Shown here: positions 18,563 to 28,611 of the stretch, one piece after another
How positions within the stretch are numbered: the stretch's first letter is position 1
How the letters are laid out: each line of letters begins with the position of its first letter
Assembly (NCBI GenBank): GCA_024280855.1
Contig: JAJRPG010000034.1
Location: forward strand, 43,255-107,254
Reading direction: 5' to 3'
DNA length: 64,000 nt
DNA from: Planctomycetota bacterium
GTDB lineage: Bacteria > Planctomycetota > Phycisphaerae > UBA1845
Notes under the pieces: model-generated
Databases searched by the model: none
The model's input: only the letters and a program-made list of their open reading frames with translations
Told to the model about the DNA's origin: nothing
Translations under genes and position numbers: made by a program

Positions 18563-20863
18563 ATGGCTAGTGATTCTTCAATCATATCTCAATCGAACGA
18601 GTTCCTCTGGGTTGAGCAGGGTCAACAAAGTGAGGGGCTAATCGCTGAGGTTGCGCCGATTCTTTCGACGGATAAAACGTATCACTTCAACGTGCCAGAG
18701 CCAATGGTTGAGGGGATTGAGATTGGCCAGCGCGTATTGGTTCAGACGGGCAAGCGTGGGCGCGAGGTCGAGGGATTTATTGTCGCATTAGATCTTAAGC
18801 TTTGGGATTCAACCCTGCGATCCATCGAAAAATGCGTTGATGAAAAAACTTTTCTCAGTGAAAAACTCATCGCGTTAGGGAATCAGATTAGCCGTCATTA
18901 CTCCTGTGCGTGGGGCTTAGCGCTCAAGGCTATGCTTCCCGAAGCGGTTCGTAAAGAGTCTGGGCTGCGCTCGGTACGTTATGCCAATATGGTGGCATCA
19001 ATGGAAGAGATTGAGTCTCAGCAGGATCGATTGAGTCCCAAGCGGCGGGCGATACTTGAGACGTTGCAACTTTCGCAAGAACCTATATTGGTTGAGGCCT
19101 TGTTGGAAAAAGTAGGCGCGGGTGCGAGTGTACTAACTGCTTTGGTGAAATGTGGCTGGGTTTCTATTGAAACGCGGAAGGAGCTTCCCGAGCCTGATGA
19201 TGCGATAATAGAACAAACCAACCCTGATTTTAAGCTGAATGCCGACCAGCAGGCTGCTTGTGAACGTATCGAGAAGATGGCTCAAGGTAACGAGTTTGGC
19301 GTGATGTTGTTGCATGGGGTTAGTGGTAGTGGCAAGACGGAAGTTTACATTCACGCCATTCGTCGGGCCTTAGCCAGGGGGCAGCAGGCTATTCTTCTAG
19401 TCCCGGAGATTGTACTAACCACTCAGTTGGTATCTCGACTATTACATCGATTGCCGGATGTAGCTCTTTTTCATAGCGGATTAACCGGGTCGCAGCGGTC
19501 GATTATGTGGCGGCGGGTGGCTTCGGGCGATAAGAAAGTGGTGATAGGCACACGCAGTGCAGTGTTCGCACCTTGTCCAAATCTTGGCATCATTTGCGTA
19601 GATGAAGAGCAGGAGCCAAGCTATAAAAACCTGCAAACGCCGCGATTTCATGTGCGTGATGTCGCAATTATGCGGGCTAATTTGCACAAAATCCCCATCG
19701 TCTTGGGGTCAGCTACGCCTTCATTAGAAACTTTCTACAATGCACACTCGCGTCCAGAATATCATCTGCAGGTGTTGCCCTCCCGTGTCATGTCGCTGTC
19801 GCTGCCAAAAATACATCTGATCGACATGCGCGACGAATGGGCGGAATGTAAACAGCCTGTGTTGTTGTCTCGGTCCATGCATCGTTTGTTGGGTGAAACG
19901 CTTGGACGCAAGCAACAGGCGATGATGTTGCTTAATCGTCGTGGCTTTGCTTCTCGTGTTTTTTGTCCGGCGTGTAAATCTCGCATCACATGTCCGAGTT
20001 GCCAGGTCGGCATGGTCGTGCATGTAGCCTCGAAGCAGTGTCGTTGTCATTACTGCAATTTGCGCACGCCTATCCCTAAAATTTGCACCAACCTATCTTG
20101 CAGACAGCCATTGCAACAGGTTGGTTTTGGTACGCAGCGCCTGGAAGATGATGTACGCGGCTTTTTCCCCGATGCGAAAATCGCCCGTGTAGATAGCGAT
20201 ACGATGACGCACCGGAGTGAGTACGAGCGAATTGTGAAGCAGTTTCAAGATCGTGAAATTGATATTTTGATCGGCACGCAGATGATAGCTAAAGGGCTGG
20301 ACTTTCCGCATGTAAGTTTTGTTGGCGTGGTAGACGCCGACCCGTTGGGCTATGCGACGGATTTCCGCATGAATGAACGATTGTTCCAACTCGTGACTCA
20401 AGTCGCCGGTCGAGCAGGCCGGGCTGAGGGGAACGCGCAGGTTGTGGTGCAGACGACCGTGCCGGAGTTGCCATCCATGCGTGCCGCGTTGACGCATGAT
20501 TATGAAACGTTTGCTCAAAACGAATTAACAGTGCGAGAGCGTGCGTCGCTACCGCCATTTTCTCGGCTAGCTAGACTCATATTGTCGCACCCACGAGAGG
20601 AGGTCGCTAAGCAGGAAACTGATGTGGTCGTGGGCAGGATTCAGGATGTGCTAGCTAAGTTGTCGATGTCGGGGGCGAATGTATTAGGGCCTAATGCTTG
20701 TGCGATGGCGAGGATTCGCAATTTATACCGCTATGAAATCATCATTCGTACTGCTAATGCTTCGGATTTACGAAGGCTCATGGCTATGCTTCGTGAGAAG
20801 AAGTGTTTATTTTCCAAGGCGAAATCGCTGGTGGTGGATGTTGATCCAGTCTCTTTTTCTTAA
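18563..20863 (+). CDS. priA: Primosomal protein N' (replication restart helicase)
   Basis: PriA recognises stalled forks and reloads the replicative helicase. An N-terminal DNA-binding domain (FNVPEPMVEGIEIGQRVLV) is followed by a superfamily 2 helicase core: Walker A GVSGSGKTEVYI, DEEQEPSYK in the Walker B position, GSATPSLET, and motif VI VAGRAGRAEG. The zinc-binding insert has the paired cysteines CPACKSRITCPSC, CRCHYC and C..LSC. From the ATG at 18563 it has 766 residues, close to the family's usual 730-800. The frame extends upstream to 18500, but those residues do not look native. Confidence 0.95.
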   Translation: MASDSSIISQSNEFLWVEQGQQSEGLIAEVAPILSTDKTYHFNVPEPMVEGIEIGQRVLVQTGKRGREVEGFIVALDLKLWDSTLRSIEKCVDEKTFLSEKLIALGNQISRHYSCAWGLALKAMLPEAVRKESGLRSVRYANMVASMEEIESQQDRLSPKRRAILETLQLSQEPILVEALLEKVGAGASVLTALVKCGWVSIETRKELPEPDDAIIEQTNPDFKLNADQQAACERIEKMAQGNEFGVMLLHGVSGSGKTEVYIHAIRRALARGQQAILLVPEIVLTTQLVSRLLHRLPDVALFHSGLTGSQRSIMWRRVASGDKKVVIGTRSAVFAPCPNLGIICVDEEQEPSYKNLQTPRFHVRDVAIMRANLHKIPIVLGSATPSLETFYNAHSRPEYHLQVLPSRVMSLSLPKIHLIDMRDEWAECKQPVLLSRSMHRLLGETLGRKQQAMMLLNRRGFASRVFCPACKSRITCPSCQVGMVVHVASKQCRCHYCNLRTPIPKICTNLSCRQPLQQVGFGTQRLEDDVRGFFPDAKIARVDSDTMTHRSEYERIVKQFQDREIDILIGTQMIAKGLDFPHVSFVGVVDADPLGYATDFRMNERLFQLVTQVAGRAGRAEGNAQVVVQTTVPELPSMRAALTHDYETFAQNELTVRERASLPPFSRLARLILSHPREEVAKQETDVVVGRIQDVLAKLSMSGANVLGPNACAMARIRNLYRYEIIIRTANASDLRRLMAMLREKKCLFSKAKSLVVDVDPVSFS

Positions 20864-20916
20864 CAGATTACAGGGCACATCTAGCCGGACATTGCAAGGA
20901 ACACTAAGATTCTATC

Positions 20917-20964
20917 GAGCCGCAGGCGAAATGAAATCCCGATTCATCGGGAGCCTGTGCGGAG
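20917..20964 (+). repeat. Dispersed GAGCCGC palindrome, copy 2 (long 48-base form)
   Basis: The outer arms GAGCCGCAGGC and GCCTGTGCGGAG enclose an inner hairpin TCCCGATTCATCGGGA. This is the long version of the repeat, shared with the copy at 30086-30133. It lies between the stop of priA and the start of the phosphoglycerate mutase gene. Confidence 0.75.
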
Positions 20965-20994
20965 TTAAGAAGTTATTAACGCGTTAAATTTTCT

Positions 20995-22182
20995 ATGAAA
21001 TATGTAATCGTATTACCAGACGGCGCAGCCGACGAGCCTGTCGCGGCGTTGAACAATCTCACGCCGTTAGTCTCAGCGCAAACGCCGAACATCGATTGGA
21101 TTTCCAGTCATGGCAGGCAGGGATGTGTCGTGACCGTGCCCGACGGGTTTCAGCCGGGAACTGACGTCGCGACGTTGTCACTCTTGGGTTATGATCCGCA
21201 CGTCTGCTATTCCGGCCGAGCGCCGTTGGAAGCCGTCGCTCGCGGCGTCACTGCTTCTTCGGATCAACTTATTTTCCGTTGCAATTTCGTGACTATTGTT
21301 GACGGGGTCATGGAAGACTTCTCGGCTGGGCATATAAGTGATGGCGAATGCCGTCAACTCATCGACGATTTGAACAAGCAACTAAGCCAATCGCCGTTCG
21401 TATTTCATGCGGGCGTTTCTTATCGTAACTTGATGGTAGCCAGCGACATCGCCCAGATGAAAGCGCGATGTACGCCGCCACACGATATTCCGGGCCAGGC
21501 GATTTCGAAACATATTCCCAAGGGAAAAGGGGCTGACAAGTTAGCCCAGGTCATGAGTCAGGCGCACGACATTCTAGCGGAGCATGACGTGAACAAGGTG
21601 CGGCGCGACTTGGGTGAAAATCCTGCGACCGACATTTGGCTTTGGGGCTACGGTCAGCCAGCTAGTTTAGAACCGTTGACGAAACGATTTGGCATTAGCG
21701 GCGCATGCATCGCAGCGGTGGATTTGATTCGCGGTATTGCTTCGTGTGCCGGGCTAAGCGTTCTTGACGTTGATGGTGCGACTGGATATTTGGATACCGA
21801 TTACGCCGCGAAAGGCGCAGCCGTCGTAGGGGCGATTGATGAGTATGATTTAGTTGTCGTACATATAGAAGCGCCGGACGAAGCTGGACATCTTGGGGAT
21901 GCCGCAGCCAAGGTCACAGCTATTGAGCAGATTGATGCTCAGATTGTCGGTCCGGTGTTGGAGAAACTTCGTGGATTCGATCAGTGGCGCATCATGATCG
22001 CGCCAGATCACCCCACGCCGGTAGAAAGTCGGGTACATTCCATGACACCGCCGCCGTTTTGCCTGGCTGGTCATTTGATTAACCCCGTGCTAAATAGGCC
22101 GTTTTCCGAGGCGAATGCCAGCGAAAGCGATTTGCAGATTGACCCAGGACATGAACTACTAGAGTTTTTTCTTCGTCATTAG
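20995..22182 (+). CDS. apgM: Cofactor-independent phosphoglycerate mutase, ApgM type
   Basis: The 395-residue protein belongs to the alkaline-phosphatase superfamily mutases of archaeal type, with the metal-binding IVLPDGAADEP at 4-14, DVATLSLLGYDP at 61-72, and C-terminal EAPDEAGH and APDHPTP metal motifs. The reaction is 3-phosphoglycerate to 2-phosphoglycerate in glycolysis and gluconeogenesis. A close subgroup of the same length has been proposed as a homoserine kinase, so the substrate is not settled. At the nucleophile position the usual G-S-D appears as G-T-D (residues 59-61), giving threonine. Start and length fit the family. Confidence 0.88.
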   Translation: MKYVIVLPDGAADEPVAALNNLTPLVSAQTPNIDWISSHGRQGCVVTVPDGFQPGTDVATLSLLGYDPHVCYSGRAPLEAVARGVTASSDQLIFRCNFVTIVDGVMEDFSAGHISDGECRQLIDDLNKQLSQSPFVFHAGVSYRNLMVASDIAQMKARCTPPHDIPGQAISKHIPKGKGADKLAQVMSQAHDILAEHDVNKVRRDLGENPATDIWLWGYGQPASLEPLTKRFGISGACIAAVDLIRGIASCAGLSVLDVDGATGYLDTDYAAKGAAVVGAIDEYDLVVVHIEAPDEAGHLGDAAAKVTAIEQIDAQIVGPVLEKLRGFDQWRIMIAPDHPTPVESRVHSMTPPPFCLAGHLINPVLNRPFSEANASESDLQIDPGHELLEFFLRH

Positions 22183-22274
22183 GGCCATTCCCCGCTAGAC
22201 GTTTTGTTTGTTGGTGAAGTACAATCCCTGCGGAGCTTAATGAACTTTTTGGCGACTTGGAAAGAGAGCAATTG

Positions 22275-22889
22275 ATGAGCGTAGATCAGCGGATACAACA
22301 ATTCAAACAAATGGCTGAGGCTGATCCGAAAAATGAACTCGGACATTTCAGTCTGGGCAAGGCCCTACTCGAAGCCGGGCAATTTTCTGAAGCGATGGCT
22401 TCGTTAGATCGCGTAATGCAACTCAAGCCGACGATGAGCAAAGCGTACCAGCTTTTTGGTGAAGCAGCCGTCGGCGCAGATCAACGAGACAAAGCCGTAG
22501 AAGTCGTGACTAAGGGCGTAGCTGTCGCCGATGAGCAGGGCGATGTTATGCCGCGTGATTCGATGATAAAACTATTACAAGACTGGGGCGCGGATGTCCC
22601 GGAAGTATCAAAAACTGTGGCGCCCAAGGCTGTCTCAACGGGCGGCACTTCCAAGGATGGCTTTGCCTGTGCGCGCTGTGGCCGACCCGATCAGCAGTTG
22701 GAAAAGCCTCCGTTCAAAGGTGCGTTGGGTGTCACATTAGCTGAGCATGTATGCCAGGGCTGTTGGCAGGAGTGGATTCCGATGGGGACCAAGGTCATCA
22801 ATGAGCTGGGCCTATCTCTGAGTTCGCCTGTTGGTCAGGATGCGTACGATCAGTACATGGTCGAATTTCTCCAGCTAGACGGGAAATAA
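22275..22889 (+). CDS. TPR protein fused to a YggX-like Fe(II)-trafficking domain
   Basis: Residues 1-100 contain about two TPR units (NELGHFSLGKALLEAGQFSE, PTMSKAYQLFGEAAVGADQR). After a linker, residues about 133-204 resemble YggX, the oxidative-damage and iron-trafficking protein: a CARCG...PPFKGALG segment, then CQGCWQEW, then TKVINELGLSL and a C-terminal YDQYMVEFLQL. A second Cys pair (CxxC twice) could bind a metal. YggX alone is about 90 residues, so this is a domain fusion. The ATG at 22275 is chosen over the upstream TTG at 22257 because AGAGAG precedes it. Role in iron or Fe-S protection is inferred from the family. Confidence 0.8.
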   Translation: MSVDQRIQQFKQMAEADPKNELGHFSLGKALLEAGQFSEAMASLDRVMQLKPTMSKAYQLFGEAAVGADQRDKAVEVVTKGVAVADEQGDVMPRDSMIKLLQDWGADVPEVSKTVAPKAVSTGGTSKDGFACARCGRPDQQLEKPPFKGALGVTLAEHVCQGCWQEWIPMGTKVINELGLSLSSPVGQDAYDQYMVEFLQLDGK

Positions 22890-23122
22890 ATGCTGGACCA
22901 ATTGCGGCTTACCAGTAGTGACGCCCGCTTGGCGGCATTATATCGCCTGTACAACTCAATTTGCCCTGATTCTAATCCGACAATGGAGAGCGCACGGCTA
23001 TATTCTCCTGAATTAGCTGGAAATGAGGTTCCCGGCTTCATATAATATATGTGATGGGAAGTTGGCAATCGCCGCATCCCTGGCTGGGGGTACTTTCGTA
23101 AACACACAGGAGGAGATTGCGC

Positions 23123-23911
23123 TTGCTAGGTGCTGTTATGACAATCGATCCTATACCTATGGCTTCTACGTCTACCCCGCAGGTGACGCTCAAGGTCATT
23201 GAAGGTTCAGGCGAGAAGATCGACATCGAGTGTCGTCGATTAGTCACTACTATAGGATCACAGCCCAGTTGCAAAATCGTACTTCCCCATCGTAAGGTTT
23301 CCCCCCTACACATGGCTATCATCAACAATGGCGAACAGGTGTACGCTATAGATTTATTATCAAAGCTGGGTACGCGCTTAAATGACTTAAAAATGGAGCA
23401 TGAGCAGCTTACCGATGGCGACATGTTGCAGATTGGCCCGTGGATGTTTCGCGTAGATATTACGCAGCCTCGCGATCATGATGCTGATTCAGGAGTTCAT
23501 CAATTCGGTTTAGAGCCTGCGCCTTTGGTCGTCGCGTTAGAGCATATGGATTCAAAAAGAATTCTTCAGCCTAACCGGGCTGTGTGTTTGATTGGTCGGC
23601 GCGATGGCTGCGATATTCACCTGGACGACAGACGTGTGTCCCGCGTCCATGCTTTACTGATGCGATATTTTGGTCGCCCTGTGGTGGTGGATTTATGCTC
23701 GCATAATGGCACGCTGGTTAATGACGAGTCAACGATGTTTAGCATTCTTGAAGATCAGGACACGTTGCAATTCGGCGACGCACGGTTTCGCGTCAGGCTT
23801 ATCGATTCTCATTTTAATATCAAAGACCAAGACGCTGCCCAACCATCTTCTCGCCCTAAGAATAAAGCTGGGCTAGTTGATAAGATTGATCTCGAATCTA
23901 CGGCAGATTGA
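23123..23911 (+). CDS. Protein with two FHA domains
   Basis: Two forkhead-associated domains are visible. The first, at about 20-108, is degenerate (TTIGSQPSCKIVLPHRKVSP, then LGTRLND). The second, at about 145-225, is canonical: VCLIGRRDGCDIHL, RRVSRVHALL and DLCSHNGTLVND, holding the Arg, Ser, His and Asn-Gly residues that bind phosphothreonine. The protein probably binds a phosphorylated partner and has no enzymatic domain. AGGAGG at 23108-23113 lies 9 nt before the TTG at 23123, which I take as the start; the ATG at 23138 is the alternative. No Ser/Thr kinase is in the window. Confidence 0.87.
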   Translation: MLGAVMTIDPIPMASTSTPQVTLKVIEGSGEKIDIECRRLVTTIGSQPSCKIVLPHRKVSPLHMAIINNGEQVYAIDLLSKLGTRLNDLKMEHEQLTDGDMLQIGPWMFRVDITQPRDHDADSGVHQFGLEPAPLVVALEHMDSKRILQPNRAVCLIGRRDGCDIHLDDRRVSRVHALLMRYFGRPVVVDLCSHNGTLVNDESTMFSILEDQDTLQFGDARFRVRLIDSHFNIKDQDAAQPSSRPKNKAGLVDKIDLESTAD

Positions 23912-24060
23912 CACACGGTTTTTCAATATCTCAATCCAGATTGACGCCTAACAGCCATCTTTTGTTGACGGCGAATGTGCAAGTTGCCTCAAGTGCGGAT
24001 GCTCATCTATAATACTTCCTGTTGATTATGATTTGCCCGGTGAGCTATTGAAACGGAATT

Positions 24061-25737
24061 ATGGCCATGACAGTTGCAGCTTCGTCACAAATTTCATCTC
24101 GCACCATTCGAGCGCCGCATGGCCTAACGCTTAGTTGTAAAGGTTGGCAGCAGGAAGCTGCGATGCGCATGTTGATGAACAACCTTGATCCTGAGGTAGC
24201 AGAAAACCCGGCTGAGCTTGTTGTTTATGGCGGAAGCGGAAAAGCCGCGCGATCCTGGCCCGATTACGACCGCATCATCTCAGCCTTAAAGAAACTCGAA
24301 AACGACGAAACACTACTGGTGCAATCCGGTCGAGCCGTTGGTGTAGTAAAGACGCATCTGGACGCGCCGCGTGTACTCATCTCCAATTCCATGCTCGTAC
24401 CTCATTGGGGCAACTGGGACGAATTCCGCAAGCTCGAAGCCTTGGGCCTAACGATGTACGGGCAGATGACAGCCGGGAGTTGGATTTATATTGGTACGCA
24501 GGGCATCTTGCAGGGAACCTATGAAACATTCGGCGCAGCTGCCCGACAACACTATAGCAGTTCGTTAAAAGGAAAATGGGTATTGACCGGCGGGCTTGGT
24601 GGCATGGGCGGCGCTCAACCTTTAGCTGTGACGATGAACGAAGGCGTATGCTTATGTGTGGAAGTGGACAAGACTCGAATTGAGCGGCGATTGCAGTCGC
24701 GTTATCTTGATAAGTGGACGGACAATTTAGACGAAGCGCTAAAGTGGACCAAGGACGCCGTCGCCAATAATCAGCCATTGTCCATTGGCCTGCTTGGTAA
24801 TTGTGTTGATGTGTTGCAGACGTTAATCAAGCGAGACATTATCCCGGACATGCTCACGGATCAGACCTCTGCCCATGACGCGCTCGATGGCTATGTGCCC
24901 AATGGGATGAGTTTTGGTGAGGCGAAAAATCTGCGCAAAACCGATCCCGATCGATACATCACCGAATCCATGCGAACGATGGGCGAGCATGTTCGCGCGA
25001 TGCTTGAGATGCAGCAGCGCGGCGCAGTGACGTTTGACTACGGCAATAACATCCGTGGCCAAGCTAAGTTGGCAGGGGTGGACAATGCGTTCGACATCAT
25101 CGGGTTCGTGCCGCTGTTTATCCGTCCACTTTTTTGCGAAGGGCAAGGGCCTTTCCGTTGGGTGGCGCTATCGGGTAATCCGGACGATATCAAACGCACG
25201 GATCAGGCGATTTTGGAAACTTTTCCTCAGCACGAGCATCTTTGTCGATGGATTCGACTAGCTAGTGAGCGCGTAGCTTTTCAAGGGCTGCCTGCACGAA
25301 TCTGTTGGTTAGGCTATGGAGAGCGGGCGAAGATGGGGTTGGTGTTTAATGATTTGGTGGCCAGTGGAGAAATTTCCGCGCCGATTGTCATTGGGCGAGA
25401 CCATTTGGATTGCGGCAGTGTCGCTTCACCCAATCGCGAAACCGAGGGAATGAAAGACGGATCGGACGCCATCGCCGATTGGCCAATTCTTAATGCGCTG
25501 GTCAATACGGCCTGTGGTGCGAGTTGGGTGTCCGTTCATCACGGCGGCGGCGTTGGCATTGGTTACGCCATCCACGCCGGGCAGGTCATCGTCGCAGACG
25601 GTACGAAAGAAGCCGCAGCTCGCTTGCAGCGAGTCCTCACCGCAGACCCGGCGATGGGCGTGATTCGTCATGTGGATGCGGGGTATGAAAAGGCGGACGA
25701 GATAGCCAAGCAGCGCGGAGTGAATATTCCAGGGTAG
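24061..25737 (+). CDS. hutU: Urocanate hydratase
   Basis: The enzyme converts urocanate to imidazolone propionate in histidine degradation and carries a tightly bound NAD+. Family landmarks are [14 protein letters not shown] near 59, [18 protein letters not shown] near 140, the NAD-binding [16 protein letters not shown] near 178, [13 protein letters not shown] near 269, and [20 protein letters not shown] near 491. Length 558 is standard. No hutH, hutI or hutG is adjacent, so the rest of the pathway lies elsewhere. It fits a window with several amino-acid catabolic genes (gdhA and the kynurenine set). Confidence 0.96.
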   Translation: MAMTVAASSQISSRTIRAPHGLTLSCKGWQQEAAMRMLMNNLDPEVAENPAELVVYGGSGKAARSWPDYDRIISALKKLENDETLLVQSGRAVGVVKTHLDAPRVLISNSMLVPHWGNWDEFRKLEALGLTMYGQMTAGSWIYIGTQGILQGTYETFGAAARQHYSSSLKGKWVLTGGLGGMGGAQPLAVTMNEGVCLCVEVDKTRIERRLQSRYLDKWTDNLDEALKWTKDAVANNQPLSIGLLGNCVDVLQTLIKRDIIPDMLTDQTSAHDALDGYVPNGMSFGEAKNLRKTDPDRYITESMRTMGEHVRAMLEMQQRGAVTFDYGNNIRGQAKLAGVDNAFDIIGFVPLFIRPLFCEGQGPFRWVALSGNPDDIKRTDQAILETFPQHEHLCRWIRLASERVAFQGLPARICWLGYGERAKMGLVFNDLVASGEISAPIVIGRDHLDCGSVASPNRETEGMKDGSDAIADWPILNALVNTACGASWVSVHHGGGVGIGYAIHAGQVIVADGTKEAAARLQRVLTADPAMGVIRHVDAGYEKADEIAKQRGVNIPG

Positions 25738-25805
25738 TAGCCAGTCGCTTGATTGTTCGCAGTTTCATTTTACCCAGGGTGGAATTCAAGTATTCAACTT
25801 TAGTT

Positions 25806-27596
25806 TTACGGCGCTTGAAAATTCAATTGCCACATTTGCACGTCTTGAAGATCGACGTCGCTATCCTCGTCAATATCGCCGACTCGGCATGGCGTCGTTG
25901 ATTGGTCGCTGTTTGGGCCAGCTAGGCAAGTCGTGAATGCTTTGGTATCGTCTAGCGTCGTAAGGTTGTCACCATCAAAGTCACCGGCGTGTGGTTCGTA
26001 GATAGTTATCTTTTGTCCAGACGTTACATTTCGGTAGAACGAACTCAAACCGCTCAATGGCCAATCTACGCGCACGACGTTAGCGAAAGTCGCGGTGGAC
26101 AATCCAAAGTGTTCGACGATGTCGTTATGCGACATGTAATTTGTGCTAGCGGATACTTCCCGCATTTGTGGGTTTGTTGTCCCGATAGAATAGACGTAGA
26201 TTCGAGCACCGACGCCCGAGCGGTTTGTTTCAAAGCCGCGAAGTTGAACTTGTAGCCAAGGTTTGGCATTACCGATGTCGTTTCGATATAGCACGGGCGT
26301 ATCACCGTTGTTTGTGACGAAAATGTCCTGGTCGCCGTCACGGTCGTAATCGAATTTTAGAATACCTTTGCCGTTTCGCGCGTCAGTCAGACCAAGGGAC
26401 GCGCTGATTTCGGTCATCTGTCCTGTCCCGTCATTGTCCCAGAATCGAAGCGGAGTGAAGTTGAATGGGTCGTCGTAGCCGAACATGGGAAATATCATAC
26501 CGTTGGTCATGGTAAGATCGGCGTCACCATCGTTGTCATAGTCGAGAAACGTCGTTCCCCAACCCCAATAGCCCTCGCGCACACCGCAAAAATCTGTCGA
26601 GTCAGAGAAAACGCCGCTTCCACCATTGGCGTACATGCGATTTCCACTGTTGCCCCAATTGCAGTTACTGATGTTATCGCAAGTAGCAGCTGGATCGAAT
26701 ATCGATGTGACGAACCAATCAAGGTCACCATCGTTTTCAAAGTCGCCAACCGTCGCGCCCATGCCATTTTCGTCCGTACCTACGTTTGCTGACGAGGTGA
26801 TGTCAGTGAAAGTGCCGTCTTGATTGTTGTGATAAAGCTTGCTGGACCCGAAATCTGCCGCGATGAGAATGTCAGGCCAACCGTCGTTATCTGCATCTGC
26901 GAAGCGCGGCGTAAACCCCCAAACCACATGCTGATGAAATACGTTAGCTGCGGTCGTTACGTCCACGAAGTTTCCGTTGCCGGTATTTTTGAGAAGGTAG
27001 GTTCGTTCTCCGCTATAAGCCGAAGTGATGGGGGACCAAGTAGCGACAATCACGTCCAGCCAGCCGTCACGATTATAATCGCCGAAAGCAATGCTCGTTG
27101 ACGAACGTTTCGCTGAAGTCGTTGTTATATCAGCGCCGCGCGCAACAGCCTGCTCGGTGAACATCCCTGTGCCGTCATTAATATATAAATAATGTCGGAC
27201 TGCTGGTTCGGTCGTGAGAACGTAGAGGTCGAGGTCGCCGTCGTTGTCGATGTCTGCCCAGGCGCATCCGGTCGAGTAACTATCTAATGCAACACCACGA
27301 GCCGAGCCAACTTCCTCGAACGTGCCGTTTTGAAGATTTCTAAATAATCGGTTGGGAGCGCCGATGCGCGTGACATATAGGTCAGGCCAACCGTCGTTGT
27401 CAAAGTCGCCCGCAGCCGCGCCTCCGCACATCATGAAAACGCCGTTGTCCACACCCGCTGGCATGGTTCCGTCCCAGTGGATATAGCTTACGCCAGCGTC
27501 AATAGTTTGATCGACGAACATGGGTTGAGCATGAGTACGTGCGATACCCAAAAAAAGTAAAATGCATAGTGTGGTCGTGATATTGGTCATCCGCAT
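25806..27596 (-). CDS. Secreted VCBS/FG-GAP repeat protein with ASPIC/UnbV and dockerin-like tail
   Basis: A signal peptide (residues 1-23, cleaved after ARTHA) leads into at least seven calcium-binding repeats of the D-x-D-x-D-G-x-x-D type (GDFDNDGWPDLYV, ADIDNDGDLDLYV, ADADNDGWPDILI, FDYDRDGDQDIFV), expected to form a beta-propeller. An ASPIC/UnbV domain follows near 450-530 (GFETNRSGVGARIYV, VRVDWPLSG). The last 60 residues hold two dockerin-like calcium loops (GDFDGDNLTTLDD and GDIDEDSDVDLQD), a common ending on planctomycete secreted proteins. GGGGA lies 8 nt before the ATG at 27596. It converges with hutU. The substrate is unknown. Confidence 0.87.
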   Translation of the reverse strand: MRMTNITTTLCILLFLGIARTHAQPMFVDQTIDAGVSYIHWDGTMPAGVDNGVFMMCGGAAAGDFDNDGWPDLYVTRIGAPNRLFRNLQNGTFEEVGSARGVALDSYSTGCAWADIDNDGDLDLYVLTTEPAVRHYLYINDGTGMFTEQAVARGADITTTSAKRSSTSIAFGDYNRDGWLDVIVATWSPITSAYSGERTYLLKNTGNGNFVDVTTAANVFHQHVVWGFTPRFADADNDGWPDILIAADFGSSKLYHNNQDGTFTDITSSANVGTDENGMGATVGDFENDGDLDWFVTSIFDPAATCDNISNCNWGNSGNRMYANGGSGVFSDSTDFCGVREGYWGWGTTFLDYDNDGDADLTMTNGMIFPMFGYDDPFNFTPLRFWDNDGTGQMTEISASLGLTDARNGKGILKFDYDRDGDQDIFVTNNGDTPVLYRNDIGNAKPWLQVQLRGFETNRSGVGARIYVYSIGTTNPQMREVSASTNYMSHNDIVEHFGLSTATFANVVRVDWPLSGLSSFYRNVTSGQKITIYEPHAGDFDGDNLTTLDDTKAFTTCLAGPNSDQSTTPCRVGDIDEDSDVDLQDVQMWQLNFQAP

Positions 27597-27799
27597 AGAC
27601 GCTTTCCCCTTCGTAGGCTATCTCTCATAGCCTCGCGTTCGACAGCTTATAGCTACAAAGAGCCTGTAAGCTACGAGACTAACTCTCCCCATATAAGCGT
27701 AGGGCTAAACCGTGCGAATTTCAACGATGTTTGTGGTATTGCGGATTCATCGTCCGAAAAAACGTATTCATAGTCGTTTGAAAACGGATTGCGCCAGCA

Positions 27800-28582
27800 T
27801 TATAGCCGATGTCGAATGGCCCAGAGGTCTGGAAAAAGTGGTTGAAAAAGGGATTTCTTGAGAAACTCCACCCCTAACGAACCGCCTGTGCCATGCTTTT
27901 GTCCGATGGTTCGTTCGACGAGTTTAACATGTCGGTATCGCCACTCCTGCGAGCCTTCGTCAAAATCCATCATCGATTCAAAAAGAATGGCTAGGTCTGG
28001 CTTGGTTGTATAAAGCGTATGCAGCGATTGTTGAATATCCTCATTAGCAACCGTTGGCTCTGCGACAGATTTTTCGAGAATGGCTTTAGGAATCACCGTG
28101 CCTTGATGCTGCAAAAAATCGTAAAAATGATCCACAACACTTCGATCATTTAGTCTTTTAGAAAGCACCGCATGAGCTTCGCTGGATTCGTCGTGATATT
28201 TAAGCATGTCCGGGCGTTTATAGCCCAGGGCATATTCAAACTCTCGGAACTGAACAGACTGAAACCCCGAAGCCGTGTCCAGTCGATCACGAAAACTCGT
28301 AAAAGACATGGGCGTCATGGTTTCCAAAATATCGATTTGGCCTACCAGCGTTTTCATAATTGTGCGGGTGCGTTTGAACGTGTGGATCGCACCAAATAAG
28401 TCGTTGTCCGAAAAATCACGATTGATCTTACCGAACTCATGCAGCATCAGCTTGAACCAAAGCTCGTAAACCTGGTGAATAATTATGAATAGCTGTTCGT
28501 CGTGTTCCGGCGGGTTGGATTTCGATTGCTGCAAAGAAAGTAATTCGTCGGTCATCAAATAGTCGCGGTAAGTTAATGGCAT
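27800..28582 (-). CDS. kynA: Tryptophan 2,3-dioxygenase
   Basis: This haem enzyme opens the indole ring of L-tryptophan to N-formylkynurenine, the first step of the kynurenine pathway. HQVYELWFKLMLHEFGKIN near 36 contains the haem-ligand region, and RYRHVKLVERTIGQKHGTGG near 216 holds the proximal histidine and substrate loop. From the ATG at 28582 it has 260 residues, normal for the bacterial form. The frame also opens with a TTG at 28615 that overlaps the stop of kmo, but the extra 11 residues look unlike the family. It is the last gene of the minus-strand kynurenine block. Confidence 0.95.
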   Translation of the reverse strand: MPLTYRDYLMTDELLSLQQSKSNPPEHDEQLFIIIHQVYELWFKLMLHEFGKINRDFSDNDLFGAIHTFKRTRTIMKTLVGQIDILETMTPMSFTSFRDRLDTASGFQSVQFREFEYALGYKRPDMLKYHDESSEAHAVLSKRLNDRSVVDHFYDFLQHQGTVIPKAILEKSVAEPTVANEDIQQSLHTLYTTKPDLAILFESMMDFDEGSQEWRYRHVKLVERTIGQKHGTGGSLGVEFLKKSLFQPLFPDLWAIRHRL

Positions 28583-28611
28583 CTGTTGTGTCCGTTGCAA
28601 AAAAATAAAAT

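Noticed and set aside
22890..23045. 51-codon open frame starting directly after the stop of the TPR-YggX gene
   Set aside because: No recognisable domain, and its start is explained only by a TAA-ATG coincidence. It is too short to support without conservation data.
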